A stretch of 64,000 bases of DNA from Parasponia andersonii (lineage: Eukaryota; Streptophyta; Magnoliopsida; Rosales; Cannabaceae): assembly GCA_002914805.1 (NCBI GenBank), contig JXTB01000082.1, positions 516,963-580,962 of the forward strand, given 5' to 3'. Positions 10,596 to 22,251 of this stretch are shown piece after piece (the stretch's first letter is position 1; every line of letters starts with the position of its first letter). The notes beneath the pieces were generated by a model. The model was not told the DNA's origin and did not search any database. It saw only the letters and a list, made by a program, of their open reading frames with translations. Both the position numbers and the translations under genes were made by a program.

Positions 10596-12716
10596 TTATG
10601 CAGACATGCTCGCTCCACCATCTCCAATTTTGGTAGCTTCCGCTTCTCTCCAACTCCGGACAAGCTCGACCACATCTTCGCCAAGGATGGAAAAGTTGAA
10701 GTTCGGATGCTCGCAGAAGATGTTAAATATAATGGTCGACAAGGCAATGTCACTGGCTTTTTCTTTGAGCTCCTTGACTTAAGTAGCCTTGAACTCTTCA
10801 ATAGCCGTGTGAGCCACCTTTGTTGTTGCCTCCTTCATGCAATCTGGATGCTCGGAGATAGTCTTCTCAAGCTCTTTAATTTTCTCCTTGAGCTTCTCCT
10901 TTTCAAACTTCTCTTTGGCCAGACCTTTGAGCAGTTGCTGCCTCTCTAAGTCAAGGGCTTTTCTCTCCTCCTCGCGAGCCTTCTCTGAGTCCTCGAATGT
11001 TTGGGTTATCTCTTCGACTTTTTTGGCCTTTTCCAAACACTCAAGGACTGGGTCATGCATCAGGACAGCAGCTGCAGCAGTCTGAAAATATAACACATCA
11101 ATACCAGGAAAAAATGCATTGAAGAGGGAAAATAAAAGATGCTTACATTTGCCAATATCCTCATCACAGAACCAAAGGCAACCTTAGCTGATCGTCGCTT
11201 CATCCTTACCCAGCCATCTTCAGAAGTGAAACGATCAATGAAGGTCATGCTTATATCTGCCTTCTCCGGTAATTGGTTAAGGAGTGCCAAAACTCCTCGT
11301 CTTTATCAACCTGGTTCAGTCCCGAAGAAGTGGCAATCTCCTTGGATGGATCAGGATGGCTCGCAGTTTGAGGCTGAAGAGGAGACGTGCTTGTCGGGAT
11401 ATCCTCGAAGGTGACTTTTCATTTCTTTGAAGTGTCAACCTTCTCTTTCCCTTTTGAAATCGATTGAGATGTGCTCTCTGACATCTTGGACTTTGCCATT
11501 GACCCCAGAGTGGAAGGCGGTGTTCGTAGTCTGCTGCCGATAACCATTTCTGTACAGATATGAATCAGCATGCGAGGTGACATAATACGGTAATAAGAAA
11601 AAAGAAGAAAAATAATAATTACCTTCTTGCTGTTGAGAAATTGGTGGCGATGCGGTTTCTGAAGATGATGGTTTCAAGGTTGTAGGGGTGGCAGGTGTTT
11701 TTCGCTTTCTAGATTTGGAAGATGAGGCACTCTTTTTCTTCTGCTTCCTTCGCTTTTTCTTCTTCGAGCTCGAGGGTCTGGTCGAACGGACAGTAGAATT
11801 CAGGAAAATGGCTCCCCTTGGAAGCAGCCCGCAGGCGACTAAGTTCTTGGACGTCCCAAGCTTCTTCCAATTGAATTCTTCAATCAGAAGGTTATTTATT
11901 TGGTACACCCTTGTGAGCTATTCTCTGGAGAGTCCTGGCCATTGATCAGAATAATATATTTATGAAGAGAAAGCAATAAGCTGAAAGTTACCTACCAGAG
12001 TTCTGAAAGAAGCCGTTATCCGCGTAATCAAAGTGGAAAAATAGATTTTTCCATCTGCCCAAATTGTTGCAGACCCCGTAAATAGTTTTTATGGCTTAGT
12101 TTGACTACTTGCTCTCATAGAAGAAGCCGAAGTCTGATGGGTTTGATTTCACTTAGTAAAACCAAGCAAATTCTTCAAGAGTGGGGGTTTCTAAACCTAA
12201 TTTATGGTAAAGTATGTACAGACCTACCATATATCTATATGTATTTGGAGTTAGTTGGAAAGGGACGACCCTATAGTAATCGACGATTGATTTTATATAT
12301 GGATGAAGTGGGAGATGGACACTGCATTTGAGAACTACTTCAGAGAATAAGGCAATTCCGTGAGGTAGTGTGTGTGGTCGATTGAACTCCATGGGAAGGC
12401 GAAGAGGGATGGCAATCTTGTAGTTACATATAATCTTGCTGAGCCTGTTTATTGTGCAGCTCGTCCTTATATTGGTACATGACCAATTCCCCTCCATTTA
12501 TTGGTAACCCGTTGCGAATGCAGGGGTATCCCTGATATACCGAGGCCACTGGTCCTGAGAGAGGTCGCCTCTGCGAGGACTGTTTTGCCTGACCCTAGTT
12601 ATCTCTACTTCTGGTTCTAGCTTAAGATAATCTTCAAGGTTTATAAAGCTAACACTGGAATTAGAAGATTCTCGTGAGAATGCATTCCCTTCCCTAAAAT
12701 CCTCACTACTAGACAT
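10596..12716 (-). pseudogene. Antisense gene of the Tat element (putative gypsy-type transposon protein, PF04195-like)
   Basis: This minus-strand gene lies between pol and the 3' LTR. The first exon starts at ATG 12716 with an acidic, Ser-rich segment, crosses one in-frame TAA at 12498, and reads into a conserved block with LPLHPYIKSIVDYY, VPFQLTPN and YRYMVGLYIL. This block, and a following GRWKNLFFHF near 12045, resemble the plant family Pfam names putative gypsy type transposon (PF04195). A plausible splice donor follows near 11995. Next come exons with a Lys/Ser-rich basic region (11670-11800) and, at 10640-11080, a long charged coiled coil ending at a stop at 10596-10598. A stop (near 10786) and frameshifts break it. 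Function is unknown. Exon borders are approximate. Confidence 0.72.
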
Positions 12717-13179
12717 TTGAAAAAAAATACGGATGGGTTATTCCGATGCGAGCATCAAGGATCTTCGCTATATGCAAGCAATTTTGGGGGTACATCCTTG
12801 AATTGTATTAACAAGTAACTCATCAAATTTTTTCTAATTAATCTACAGATTCATAAAAATTATTCGAGCAGTTCTTCAATAATTCTTCACTCGGCTGATT
12901 ATGGTTTTTATTTTAGTCCATCTGAATATGGGATGGGTTTATATTCGGAGCATTTAGGTTCTACAAATTATCTCTATTTCTAAAAATTTGTAAATATGAG
13001 TTCTGGAAAAATCGAAGAGCAAAAGAGAGGATATATACCAACCTTTCTTCGAAGACAGAAGAATCAAGATGATGTCTGGAAAATTGTGGAAATAACTTCG
13101 TCAGAGAAGATGGTGAAACTATGCGAGCTGAGAAACAGAACAACATCAGAGGGATTGCTCTATGAACACTTTGGGTTTC

Positions 13180-13228
<49 letters not shown>

Positions 13229-13673
13229 CGATAGGGTTTTTGGATGAAGAAGAGGATTGATTTTCGATATATATGTCTCAGGCATCGCCAAATCACAGCC
13301 ATAGATCAAGATTTTTAATTTCCGGATCTAAGGGTCGAAGATCACATGGAGGTTTAAGTTTTCTGAAAATTGTCCGATCTTTTTGAAATCCAAAACATCT
13401 CAATTTAAGACAACAGCTGGCAACATCAATGTCATCATGATTGTTTGAAAATGGGAAGTCTCCTCGAGTTTCGCTATTCTTCTGGAAAAAGGTGACAAAT
13501 GGTTCCGTATGATAAGAAAAGGTACGCGTAATTCTGAAAAGGCGAGATTTGAAAGCTGGCGACTCTTCGAAGGTCACAAGCTTAGGTCATGACGTCGCAT
13601 TTTTTAAGCTCGCATTTATCAGAGAAGGAAGCTTCATTTTGTCCTAAAAGAACTAATGGAGCTGGGGGGCAAT
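12717..13673 (+). other. Tat element 3' spacer with (GA)n microsatellite and polypurine tract
   Basis: Non-coding. A pure (GA)n run occupies 13182-13225. The end of the stretch, GCTGGGGGGCAAT at 13661-13673, is the polypurine tract before the LTR. Open frames across the GA run are repeat artefacts. Confidence 0.7.
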
Positions 13674-14351
13674 TGCTGTGTGGTTTAAAGAACTAGATAA
13701 TGGTCAATACCAAAAAGAGAAATTTAAGCAATTAAGAGGATGTGTCAGGTCACACGAATAAGTTAAGTGCGACCTCTTCCGAATAAGTCGAATGCGACCT
13801 CCGAATAAAGTGCGACCTCTACTGAACAAGTTAAGTGCAACCAGAATGAAAAGAAAACTAGACTGAGCTTCGTTAAGCGGGTAGTCAACAAGGGAAGGGA
13901 AACAAAAGTTTCTTTTTTAAGATCGACCAGTCATCTCATTTAAGTTATTACCTAGTTATATTGCTACTCAAATTGTATTTTCTGATTATACACTTACCCG
14001 TTTTCACAATTGAGAAATATTAAGGTACCTTCACCTATATAAAAGGAGTTCAATGTTGAAAGGGGGATCTTCCTGGGGGGAGCATTTTGATCTTTTGAGA
14101 CTTAAGGACTTTTTTTTTTCTAGGTGACACTCTGTATTTTTAGCTATTAGAATTTCAGCCTTAAGATTTAACAAAACTCTTGTAATTCCCCAAAAAATAG
14201 TGAAAAATAGTGAACGTAGACTCATCTTTTTTGGAGATGAACCACTATAAAATTCTTGTCACTTTATTTGCTTTGATTGATTTATTATTTTCGCACACAA
14301 ACCACATCTTAAAATTTTCTAAATTTATTGTTGACAAAACCTCCGTCAACA
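13674..14351 (+). repeat. 3' LTR of the Tat element
   Basis: It begins TGCTGTGTGG right after the polypurine tract and ends near CCGTCAACA. A clear TATA box (CTATATAAAAGG, 14034-14045) lies about 360 bases in, as expected for the LTR promoter. Upstream of it, 13755-13840 holds three to four imperfect copies of a 20-26 base unit built on GAATAAGTTAAGTGCGACC. The right border is judged from the terminal AACA and could be off by a few bases, since no second LTR is available. Confidence 0.65.
14034..14045 (+). promoter_or_regulatory. TATA box of the Tat LTR promoter
   Basis: CTATATAAAAGG is followed by a purine-rich leader. It lies inside the LTR, downstream of the GTGCGACC repeats, the usual arrangement of U3 enhancer units and core promoter. 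Confidence 0.55.
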
Positions 14352-14901
14352 GTTAACATAGATTTGTGAGTCCTAAAATGATGTTTGTGGTTGTGGTTAC
14401 TTATATACATACATAAGTTCCCAGTCGTTCAGAAAAAACTAATCGTAGTGGGACCAACGCTGATATATGAATATCCAGGTTTAGAATATATCACGAGTTG
14501 GGGGTGTGAGGTTATTTGGTTCATATTGTAGCTTTAAAGATGTAATCTTCAGTTGTATAGTCCTATGGATGTAGACCAAAGTTAATTGGTTGAACCAACC
14601 AAATGATTGTTGTCTCTATTTTATTAACCATTGATAGAGTTCTTGTATTAACTTATTATCTGTTTTCCCAGTTACAATACTCTGTAGTTCCAATACGTGC
14701 TTGAGTCCTTGACCCATTTAATTTTGTCCCATTAAAATTTTTTTAACGATATTATAGAAAATGTAGTTATAAAATATTTTCAAGGAACGAAAACTAGTGT
14801 ATCAGACTTGTAATGTGCTTAAAAAAATTAGTAAAGCAATCATATAAATTTAAAATTTTTGTGCAACAGTTACTTTTTAAACTTTATTTTTAATTAAGAA
14901 G

Positions 14902-15230
14902 AATTGCAAATTTACGGTGCGATCAATTTTTTCTAGATCCGATACCACATCTTTTAGAAAATAACTATTTTTTAAATTTATTAAGAAAATTTTCATTTTT
15001 AAAAATTAGTTTCTAATAATCGTAACTAGTTTCGAGTACTAATAATTAATAGCTAAAAGTATTTATAATTAGTAAATAACTGATAATTGGTAAGTAATTT
15101 TTTAATGCCGGTAACTAGTAACTATTTTTAAAAATAATATTATTCTAAGAACTTTTGAAAAAGTGGTATTTTTCAAATAAAATGGTACCAAAATTGGGGA
15201 AAAAAATTGATCTACAGTATTTTTATAATT
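14902..15230. mobile_element. Possible MITE (degenerate terminal inverted repeats)
   Basis: The left end has GATCAATTTTTT and then a GATACCA word. The complement of the right end has GATCAATTTTTTT and then GGTACCA at matching spacing, with weaker similarity on both sides. The middle is AT-rich with repeated ACTAGT and TAATAATT words. No target duplication is identified, so the ends are approximate. Confidence 0.4.
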
Positions 15231-15798
15231 TTTTAAAAAAATTTAGGTGGATAACTAATATTTTAAATTTGATTAATTAAATGTCCACTTTTCATATTTA
15301 TAGCTAATTATCTAAGTACATATATTTTTATACTTGGTAGATAAGTGCTAGTTTCAGCTAATGTATTGAAATGTACTGAGTCTATATTTTTTATGTTTAG
15401 TATATAATATTTCAAACTTAGTATATAAACATATATACTAGATATTTTGGTATAATATTTGAAAGTTCGATATTTACTCAAATTGTGGCCAAATTTTGAT
15501 CATTTTTCTATGAGAATACCCCTTCCTCCCCTCGTGAGAACACCCCCCCCCCCCCCCCCCCCCCTTTTTTTTAACTTTTTTTGGTTTTTGCAGGTGAAAG
15601 TATTAGAAACCTTTTAATTAACTCATGCCCCCCACTTGACAAATTTTACGGCCCTGCCATTGGTTATAGCTTTGTAATGAACTCTACAGATCAATGCTAC
15701 GGTTAATGATCCAGTTTTGATAGTGAGAGTCAAGACTTAAGTGGATCGCGAAAATATACCCCAAAGTCTGGATAATAATCGAAATATATTGGTCCATT

Positions 15799-15806
15799 CC
15801 AAAGAC
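15799..15806. repeat. hAT target-site duplication, left copy
   Basis: CCAAAGAC here pairs with GCAAAGAC at 20207-20214. Eight bases is the length typical of hAT insertions; one mismatch is consistent with the age of the element. Confidence 0.7.
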
Positions 15807-18800
15807 TATGAATGAGAACGGGTTGAGTTCGAGGCAGATATGGCTATCCCGTTCCCGTACCACAGGAAAAAATTAAACCTATATCCACCCTATTTACTTC
15901 TTTAAGTTGGTGGAGCGGGTTCGGGTATTTTCTGAACAGGTATACAGGTACTCATATACCCGTCAACTATTAAAAAAAACTGCTAAAAAATTCTGAAATA
16001 TATATATATATATAAAAATTTATAACTCATTTCTATACAATATCAAGCAAATTCAAACCACATTCAGCGTAATATAATTCATACAAAATACGCAAAATTA
16101 AATAAGTCTAAAACTTAAATAAGGTCCAACATATTACAATAATCCAAAATAAAATAATTCTAAAAGATATAACAATTGTCTTGCACAAAAAAATAAAAAA
16201 TAAAAGACGTCATATCATAATATTCTGAAATAACTTCCAATTTTGATCAAATTCCTTGCTCTTTGTGTCATTAGTTCGACTTCCTTTATTATGTTAAATT
16301 CAGCCTAAAAACTGAAAAGAATAATATTATTTTCATTTTCTTAAAACATTAAATAAACTAAAGAATTATGAATAAATTTACCTCAATATTAGTAATATCA
16401 TCTCCTTCCCCATCATCCCAATAAAACGTCACAATACAATCTGAAGATTTTTTTGAATCTAACAAAAAGATATAAACAAATTATTAGCAAATTATTGAAA
16501 CAAAAGTACGAACTAAAATTTATAACAATAACTCAAAATTTACCTCTCATTTCAGACCATAACCAATTTTGAGTACACATCAATGCTTCTAATGTCGATG
16601 GTAAGAGTCTACTATGATGTGGGTTCAAAACTCTATTACTAGTAGAGAAAGCAGACTATAAAACAATAGTTGACATAGGAATAGCATAAATATCCATAGC
16701 TATTTGCTGTAAGATAGGATATTTCACCCCTTGTATCTTCCACCAATCCAATATATCAAAATTATCAACTCTAGGATGGATAGATTCTTCTAAATAAAAG
16801 TCCAACTCTGATTTCACTTCTTCAACAGTCTTTTTATTTTCCATCTATGTATAAAAAATGTATGAAGTGTTTTCAAAGTGATTAAATATTAGAACTACAA
16901 GAATAGTTATCTATCCTTGAACTACCAGCCTCATGACGATTATGTATTTATAGTCTCTTATGCTTCAATTGGTATTCTTTTACTAAATCTTCCATATTGC
17001 TACGAACCTTCTCTAGTTCACTTGAAACACGACTTCCATAAATTAAAGGAAAGTAGTATTTGAAGGATTTCATTTTGTATCTTGGATCCAATATATTTGC
17101 TATCGTCAAAATCCCATGAACTTCATCCTAGTATTTCTCAAACTTTTCTATCATCACAAATGATATCTCTTCTATCTCTAGTCTATTAGAATCAATCTAA
17201 TGATCTAGAGATAATCTCAGCTCACAAATCTCAATAAAGAATAAATTAGCAGTAGGATAACTCGTCCCAGAAAAAATTAAAGTAATATTATAAAATCTTC
17301 TCTAATCTATGACACAACTCTTTAGTAACTTCCCAATCTTCATCAAAAGGAACACATTTATATTGCAGTTTACGTAACCTTAAACGACGAAAAACTAGCT
17401 TGTAAAGCAAAGCAGTTTTAAGCATCAAATATGTGGAATTTCATCTAATTTTACAATCAAGTACTAACTTCCTAGTACATGGTATGTCCAATTATTTAGC
17501 CGAGTCTTCAAAATTTTCTACCCTCTTAGATGTGGCCTTCCAAAAATTAACACTCTCACGAATATTCTCTATTCCCTTTTCAAACTTACTTAGCCCTTCT
17601 TTCACAATTAAATTCAAAACATGTGCAGCACACCTCATGCGAAGTGATTTCCCATCTAATAAAAGTGTATCTTTATCAAGTTTCTCTTTGATCTTCGAAA
17701 TCATACTATCATTAGTGGTACAATTATCAAGTGTTAAGGTAGACAATTTACGATCAAGGTTCCAATCCATTAAAGTCTGAAAAAGTGCCTTATTGATAGT
17801 TTCTGCATTGTTTGGAGTAGGCATGTAGATAAACCTAGCAAACAAGAAAACAATAATTATAATTAGGCTTAAACTTTATTATCAAAATATAAATATATAT
17901 GAAAAAAATATGGAACATAGAATTACCTCATTATAAAGCTGTATAATTTCAATGAGTTGTCTATAAAATGTGCAGTAATGACCATGTACTGTCTCTTTTG
18001 ATTGTTAACAGTCCAAATATCCGTTGTGATAGCAACTCTACTTTTAATGGTGCGAATGAAAGACTTAATTTTGACCTTATACTCATTAAAAAGCTTCAAA
18101 ATATCATTCTTCACTGTGTTTCTTGACACCATCTTAAATATTAGTTATAAGTTAAATGAGTATCACCTAAAGCCTTTATATTCAAACATAGAAAATGGAT
18201 ACTCATGCAAAATGATCATCGCTGTCAAATCTCTCTTAGATTGCTCTTGATCAAATACATAAGTAGCAATTGTAGTTTTCCCATCCTTATCAACTTTGTT
18301 TGGATTCAACATGGATTGCCTAATGTCTCTTGTATTTCGAAGAGGACATCTTTTCTAATGTTTACACAAATAATTAGTACCATTCTTACTTTTACATCCT
18401 AACTTTTTTTCACAGTAATTACAAATTGCCTTCATTAACCCATCAATATTTTGTCTTTTGAAATGATTCCAAACATCTAAAGTCAATTTTCTTTTAGGAA
18501 GTAACGTAGAAACCTTAGGTGAATAGTCATCCGTAAAAGTAACATGATTACTATCATTCACATTCTCATTTGATCTTTTTTCAAGATTTTATATAGGAGA
18601 TGGACAAGAATCACTCAAAGGTGTACCTAGCCTACATGTTTGGTCTTTAGGTTGTGCTGGTAAGGAAGTTTGAAGAGTTCTATCACCAAGACTTTGATTT
18701 AAATCTTGACTAGTTTCAACTGGTTCACTACCACTACTCATAGTTTTTACAAGAAATATAAATTCATTCAAAATGATTAAGCATATTTTAATTATAGTCC

Positions 18801-20206
18801 CACTTGTAATTCGTCTTCACAATCAAACTTATAATCCTACTTGCAATAAAAATGAGGTATTTAAGTAAAAAATAATAATTGGGTGTTCTCTTGTACGATT
18901 TTGTCTTGTAGAGAAAACAATTGTAAAAGAAAAGACAAGTAAAATATTTTATAGATTTTCAAACAAAAAACACTTTTAAAAATTTAACATTTCTTTCAAG
19001 ACCAATAGATGATATGCCATAATGTCTGTCTGAACTAAAGAGAATTATAAGCAAAATACTGTTGCAGAAAGTATTTCCAAGTCAAAACATGTACATTTCG
19101 GGAATGTGTTCAAAAACCAAACTTATGAATCATTACAGGATCTACTGGAAATTAAAAAGGTATGTAGTCTCAAATCATTATAGAAGAATTCCACATAGAT
19201 AATCTATGACAATTAAAAGATAATAAGAAATGTTTACCTACATTGGGAAAGAAAAAGTAATATTACCTGGAACAAATTATCAAGTGATTTATATCTATCA
19301 AAAAAGAAAAAATATTTTATAGAATTATATATATATATATATATAAACAAACATTACGTGAGATATCAATAATAATAAACTATATATATAAAAAAATCAA
19401 ATTTTTTAAATAGAAAATAATACCACTTCGGTTTCAAAAATTGTAAAACAAAGATAATAAAAAAAATTATAACTAGGAATTAAGAATTAAGAAGGAAAAA
19501 AATTATATCAAATAGTAAAACAAAGCTAAATAGCTAATACTTTCAGTTTTTTTTCTTTGAAAAACTTATATCAACTAGGAATAAACGAAAAAAAATATAT
19601 CAACTAAGAATTAATATAGAAATACATAATCTTGATCAATAGTTAAATGGATGAGATGGGGATACCATAATTATCAAAGAAAATAAAGTTATCAAAAAAA
19701 TGTCTCAAGATTAAAGCTGGTAAGTAGCTGTGTACAGAGTCAAGATGAAAAGGAGAATGGACTGTGGAGATTGCACAAAAAGGCTAGTAGACGACACCTG
19801 CTAATGAAAATAAAGGTTGCTTAGTTTAGGTTTTTTTTTTTCTCTTCTACAAACTACAAATCATTTGATTGATTTGTATCAGATTGGAATTGGGTTTATG
19901 AGAATGGATTAGGCTTTCTTAAGTATTGAGGAGTGGGCTTTAATATTTTTTAATATATATTAACTATGTTTATATATATATATACATATATATGCATCTT
20001 ATATTTTCAAAAATAACATATAAGTATATAATCGGGTTGGGTTCGCGGATGGGTACATCTAAACTTGAACCTGCCCCAAACTCGCCATGAGTATAGTCTT
20101 TTAAACCTGAACCCGACCCGTATACCTGAATATCCAGGTACAACTGGCTCCATTAGGGTCGGGTACCCGTGGGTAAACGAGTTTCTAGGTTAAATTACCA
20201 TCCCTA
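15807..20206 (-). mobile_element. hAT DNA transposon, complete but degenerate
   Basis: The 4.4-kb element is bounded by 8-bp target duplications CCAAAGAC (15799-15806) and GCAAAGAC (20207-20214), 7 of 8 identical. Termini are TATGAATGAGAA on the left and, on the complement of the right, TAGGGATGGTAA, 8 of 12 matching. Both subterminal regions are rich in GGGTTCGGGT / GGGTACCCG words (15900-15960; 20030-20175), as in many hAT ends where transposase binds. Inside is a minus-strand hAT transposase with BED zinc finger and dimerisation domain. The transposase is broken, so the copy is immobile by itself. Confidence 0.85.
16380..18741 (-). pseudogene. hAT transposase (RICESLEEPER/DAYSLEEPER-like, BED finger)
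   Basis: From the ATG at 18739-18741 the minus strand gives a Ser/Gln-rich N-terminus, one in-frame TAA near 18588, then a BED zinc finger (LDVWNHFKR near 18470, CNYCEKKLGC, and a Tyr-Leu-Cys-Lys-His end at 18355). After another stop come ILHEYPFSM (18200) and RVAITTDIWT (18020), the usual hAT core segment, then MRCAAHVLNLIV (17620) and WNSTYLML (17420). The hAT C-terminal dimerisation region covers 16550-16800 with SAFSTSNRVL. A probable last exon with an acidic end lies at 16380-16460, after a donor near 16540. Stops and frameshifts throughout 16860-17490 rule out activity. The protein would cut and paste hAT elements as a dimer. Confidence 0.85.
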
Positions 20207-20333
20207 GCAAAGACTGATTTTTATAGCTCTAAGAAAAGAATCTTCGAACTGCAAGACTCATAAAGATTGAAGTTCAAACTTTCCTTTGGACAACTGTTTG
20301 ATTACAACTTGGGCAAACCCTAAGTGTTAATAA

Positions 20334-20925
20334 TGTTGATATATGTGAACATGTGAGCAACCTTAATAGCAATAGTAAAAAGGGCAGCCGTAATAGCAAT
20401 AGTGATAAGGGCAACCGTAATAGCAATAATAAAAAGGGACAACTATAATAATAATAGTAAAAGGTAATATTCTCACTACCTTTCAAGGCCTATAAATAGA
20501 GGGTTCATTTCTTATTCTCTTCATTTCAAAACTTAGAAGCATTTCAAGTTCTCTCTTCTAATTAAATCCTTTCTTTTCTCATTGTTTCTTCTTTCAAAGA
20601 GAGTAGAGTTTCTTTGTAAAAGAGGAGGTTTCAAAGAGTGGCAGTGTAAGGTGTGAATGAGAGAATACTTATAAGAAAGTGCTTGGGTGTATTAGAGTCA
20701 TTGGGTAGAAAAGAGAAAAATCTATATGATTGTAGAATCTTTTCATATAGTGAAATTTTTTTCTGAGAGATAGCAGTTTTTTTTTCCTGATTTGGGAGTT
20801 TTCCACTTAAATTCTTATGTTGTGAGATTGGTTTCTATTCCCTATTATTATGTCTCTATTATTCTGACATTTATTTGAAGTAAGATCCTGGGAGCATCAA
20901 ATCTAAGTTAGTCATATTCCCAACA
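20334..20925 (+). repeat. 5' LTR of the pol-less copia element
   Basis: Starts TGTTGATATATG and ends CCCAACA. The first 130 bases contain a 27-base unit (TAATAGCAATAGTAAAAAGG-type) repeated four times. A TATA box (TATAAATAGA) lies at 20491-20500. The primer-binding site follows two bases after the end. Confidence 0.92.
20491..20500 (+). promoter_or_regulatory. TATA box in the 5' LTR
   Basis: GCCTATAAATAGAGG, followed about 30 bases later by a pyrimidine-rich start region. The same box is conserved in the right LTR at 22409-22418, so it predates the divergence of the two LTRs. Confidence 0.7.
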
Positions 20926-20927
20926 AA

Positions 20928-20940
20928 TGGTATCAGAGCA
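20928..20940 (+). other. Primer-binding site (tRNA-iMet)
   Basis: TGGTATCAGAGCA is an exact match to the initiator-Met primer complement, two bases inside the 5' LTR. Confidence 0.93.
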
Positions 20941-21094
20941 GGGTTCTTCGGTGCACTATAGCTTGGTATTAGTCTAAGAATTTCTATATAAGGAGGCTGT
21001 GTTCAAGTGGAAAAATTTGAACCCTTTAATCCTTCTTGAAAATTTTTTTAGTGAATTTTCAAGTTAGAAGTGTGAAACGAGATATCAGGAAATA

Positions 21095-21840
21095 AGATTT
21101 CAATTCTAGTTAGAGCTGATGTGGAAAAAATTGATGGGAACATCAATTTTGGCTTATGGAAAATATAAGTCAAGGATTTATTGATTCAATCTAGATTGTA
21201 CAAGGTTTTGAAAGGCAGATAGGCTTATAAGAGGAAAGATTATGAGAATTCTAGTATGAGTGATGAAGACTGGGATGATCTAGATGAGAGAGCTACAAGT
21301 ACGATACGTATGTGTCTGACCAAAAATGTTCTTGCAAATGTGCTTAGAATAACGACGGGCAAAGATCTCTTGAGAAAGCTTGAAGAATTGTAAAGATGTC
21401 TCAAATTGAGTGTACCTAAAGGAGCAGTTTCATACATTGCGTATGAATGAAGGTACGAAAATTTCTGATCATCTAAGTATCTTGAATAATATTATTTTTG
21501 GACTAGAGATTATTGGAGTGAAGATTGAAGATGAAGATAAGGCATTGCGATTCATCTGGTCTCTTCCACCTTTCTATAAGTATATAAAATCTATTTTGGT
21601 GCATGGAAAGGAGAATGTGATTTATTCTGAGGCCACAAGTAAACTTCTGTCTGAACAAAGAAGGCTGACAGGTGAAGGAAGTAATTTTCTATCTGAAGGC
21701 TCAACATTAGCAGTTGACACTAGAAACAAAATTCTATGAAAAAGAATATAATATGCTGAGGGTGTGGACATTCTGGGCACTTGAAAAGAAATTGTCAAAA
21801 AGGTGGAGTGGATTCGGCTAAAAGCTCTAAATCTAATGAT
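21095..21840 (+). pseudogene. Copia gag remnant with zinc knuckle
   Basis: The frame reads INFGLWKI, DLLIQSRLYKVLKG, then a DEDW..LDERA segment typical of the copia gag family, with stops near 21168, 21220 and 21390. After a frameshift it continues in 21410-21739 with the (L/Y)KEQ..TLRMNEGT, ISDHLSILN and ALRFIWSLPP segments of the same domain. A CCHC zinc knuckle at 21754-21795 keeps all four ligands but has a TGA codon directly after the first Cys. No pol sequence follows. Confidence 0.82.
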
Positions 21841-22251
21841 GCTACTAATATTATCTCCTATGATGGAGACAATGATCTTGTCCTTTGATCATGATATGTG
21901 CATTCTCGTGGCATGTTGCTTATCTCCAAAGATACCATGAAAGAGGATATGTCACAATTAGCGGCAGTAAGTTTGCATATAGACATTGGTTTGGCGTTGA
22001 TGTAAAACGTGTGCCGAATAATGTCGATGGCTGATGGATTCCCAGAAAAGCTAAACGTGGGAGTCAGCACCATAGTTATCAGCAAGATTTTTTCGATATG
22101 AGACGAAATGAAAATCTTATAATTCTTCAATTCTAAGTGGTATACTCATATGGTGGAGTATGATTGTCAGTAAAGACAATGATAGTAATATAAGCTATGA
22201 GATGAGATGTATGTGAAGACGTGATTGAAATCAAGTCTTCAAGTGGGAGAT

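Larger units (their letters stand above)
7896..14351 (+). mobile_element. Ty3/gypsy retrotransposon, Tat lineage, 5'-truncated
   Basis: What remains is the 3' half: the extra RNase H domain diagnostic of the Tat lineage, integrase, a long region with an antisense gene, a polypurine tract and a 3' LTR. The 5' LTR, gag, protease and reverse transcriptase are absent, replaced by the gag of a copia element at a sharp junction. Because the left end is missing, no target duplication can be tested. Tat elements (Ogre, Retand, Grande and relatives) are known to carry an additional open reading frame between pol and the 3' LTR, sometimes antisense, which fits this copy. Confidence 0.85.
14352..15806. 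other. AT-rich intergenic stretch with a possible MITE and a poly-C run
   Basis: No gene seen. It contains a foldback candidate at 14902-15230 and a run of 22 C (15543-15564) followed by 8 T. The last 200 bases, up to the hAT element, are of ordinary composition and look like the original low-copy DNA that continues after the hAT and after the next copia element. Confidence 0.5.

Noticed and set aside
13000..13300. Frames across the GA microsatellite on both strands
   Set aside because: They read through (GA)n and give Arg-Glu or Ser-Leu repeats only.
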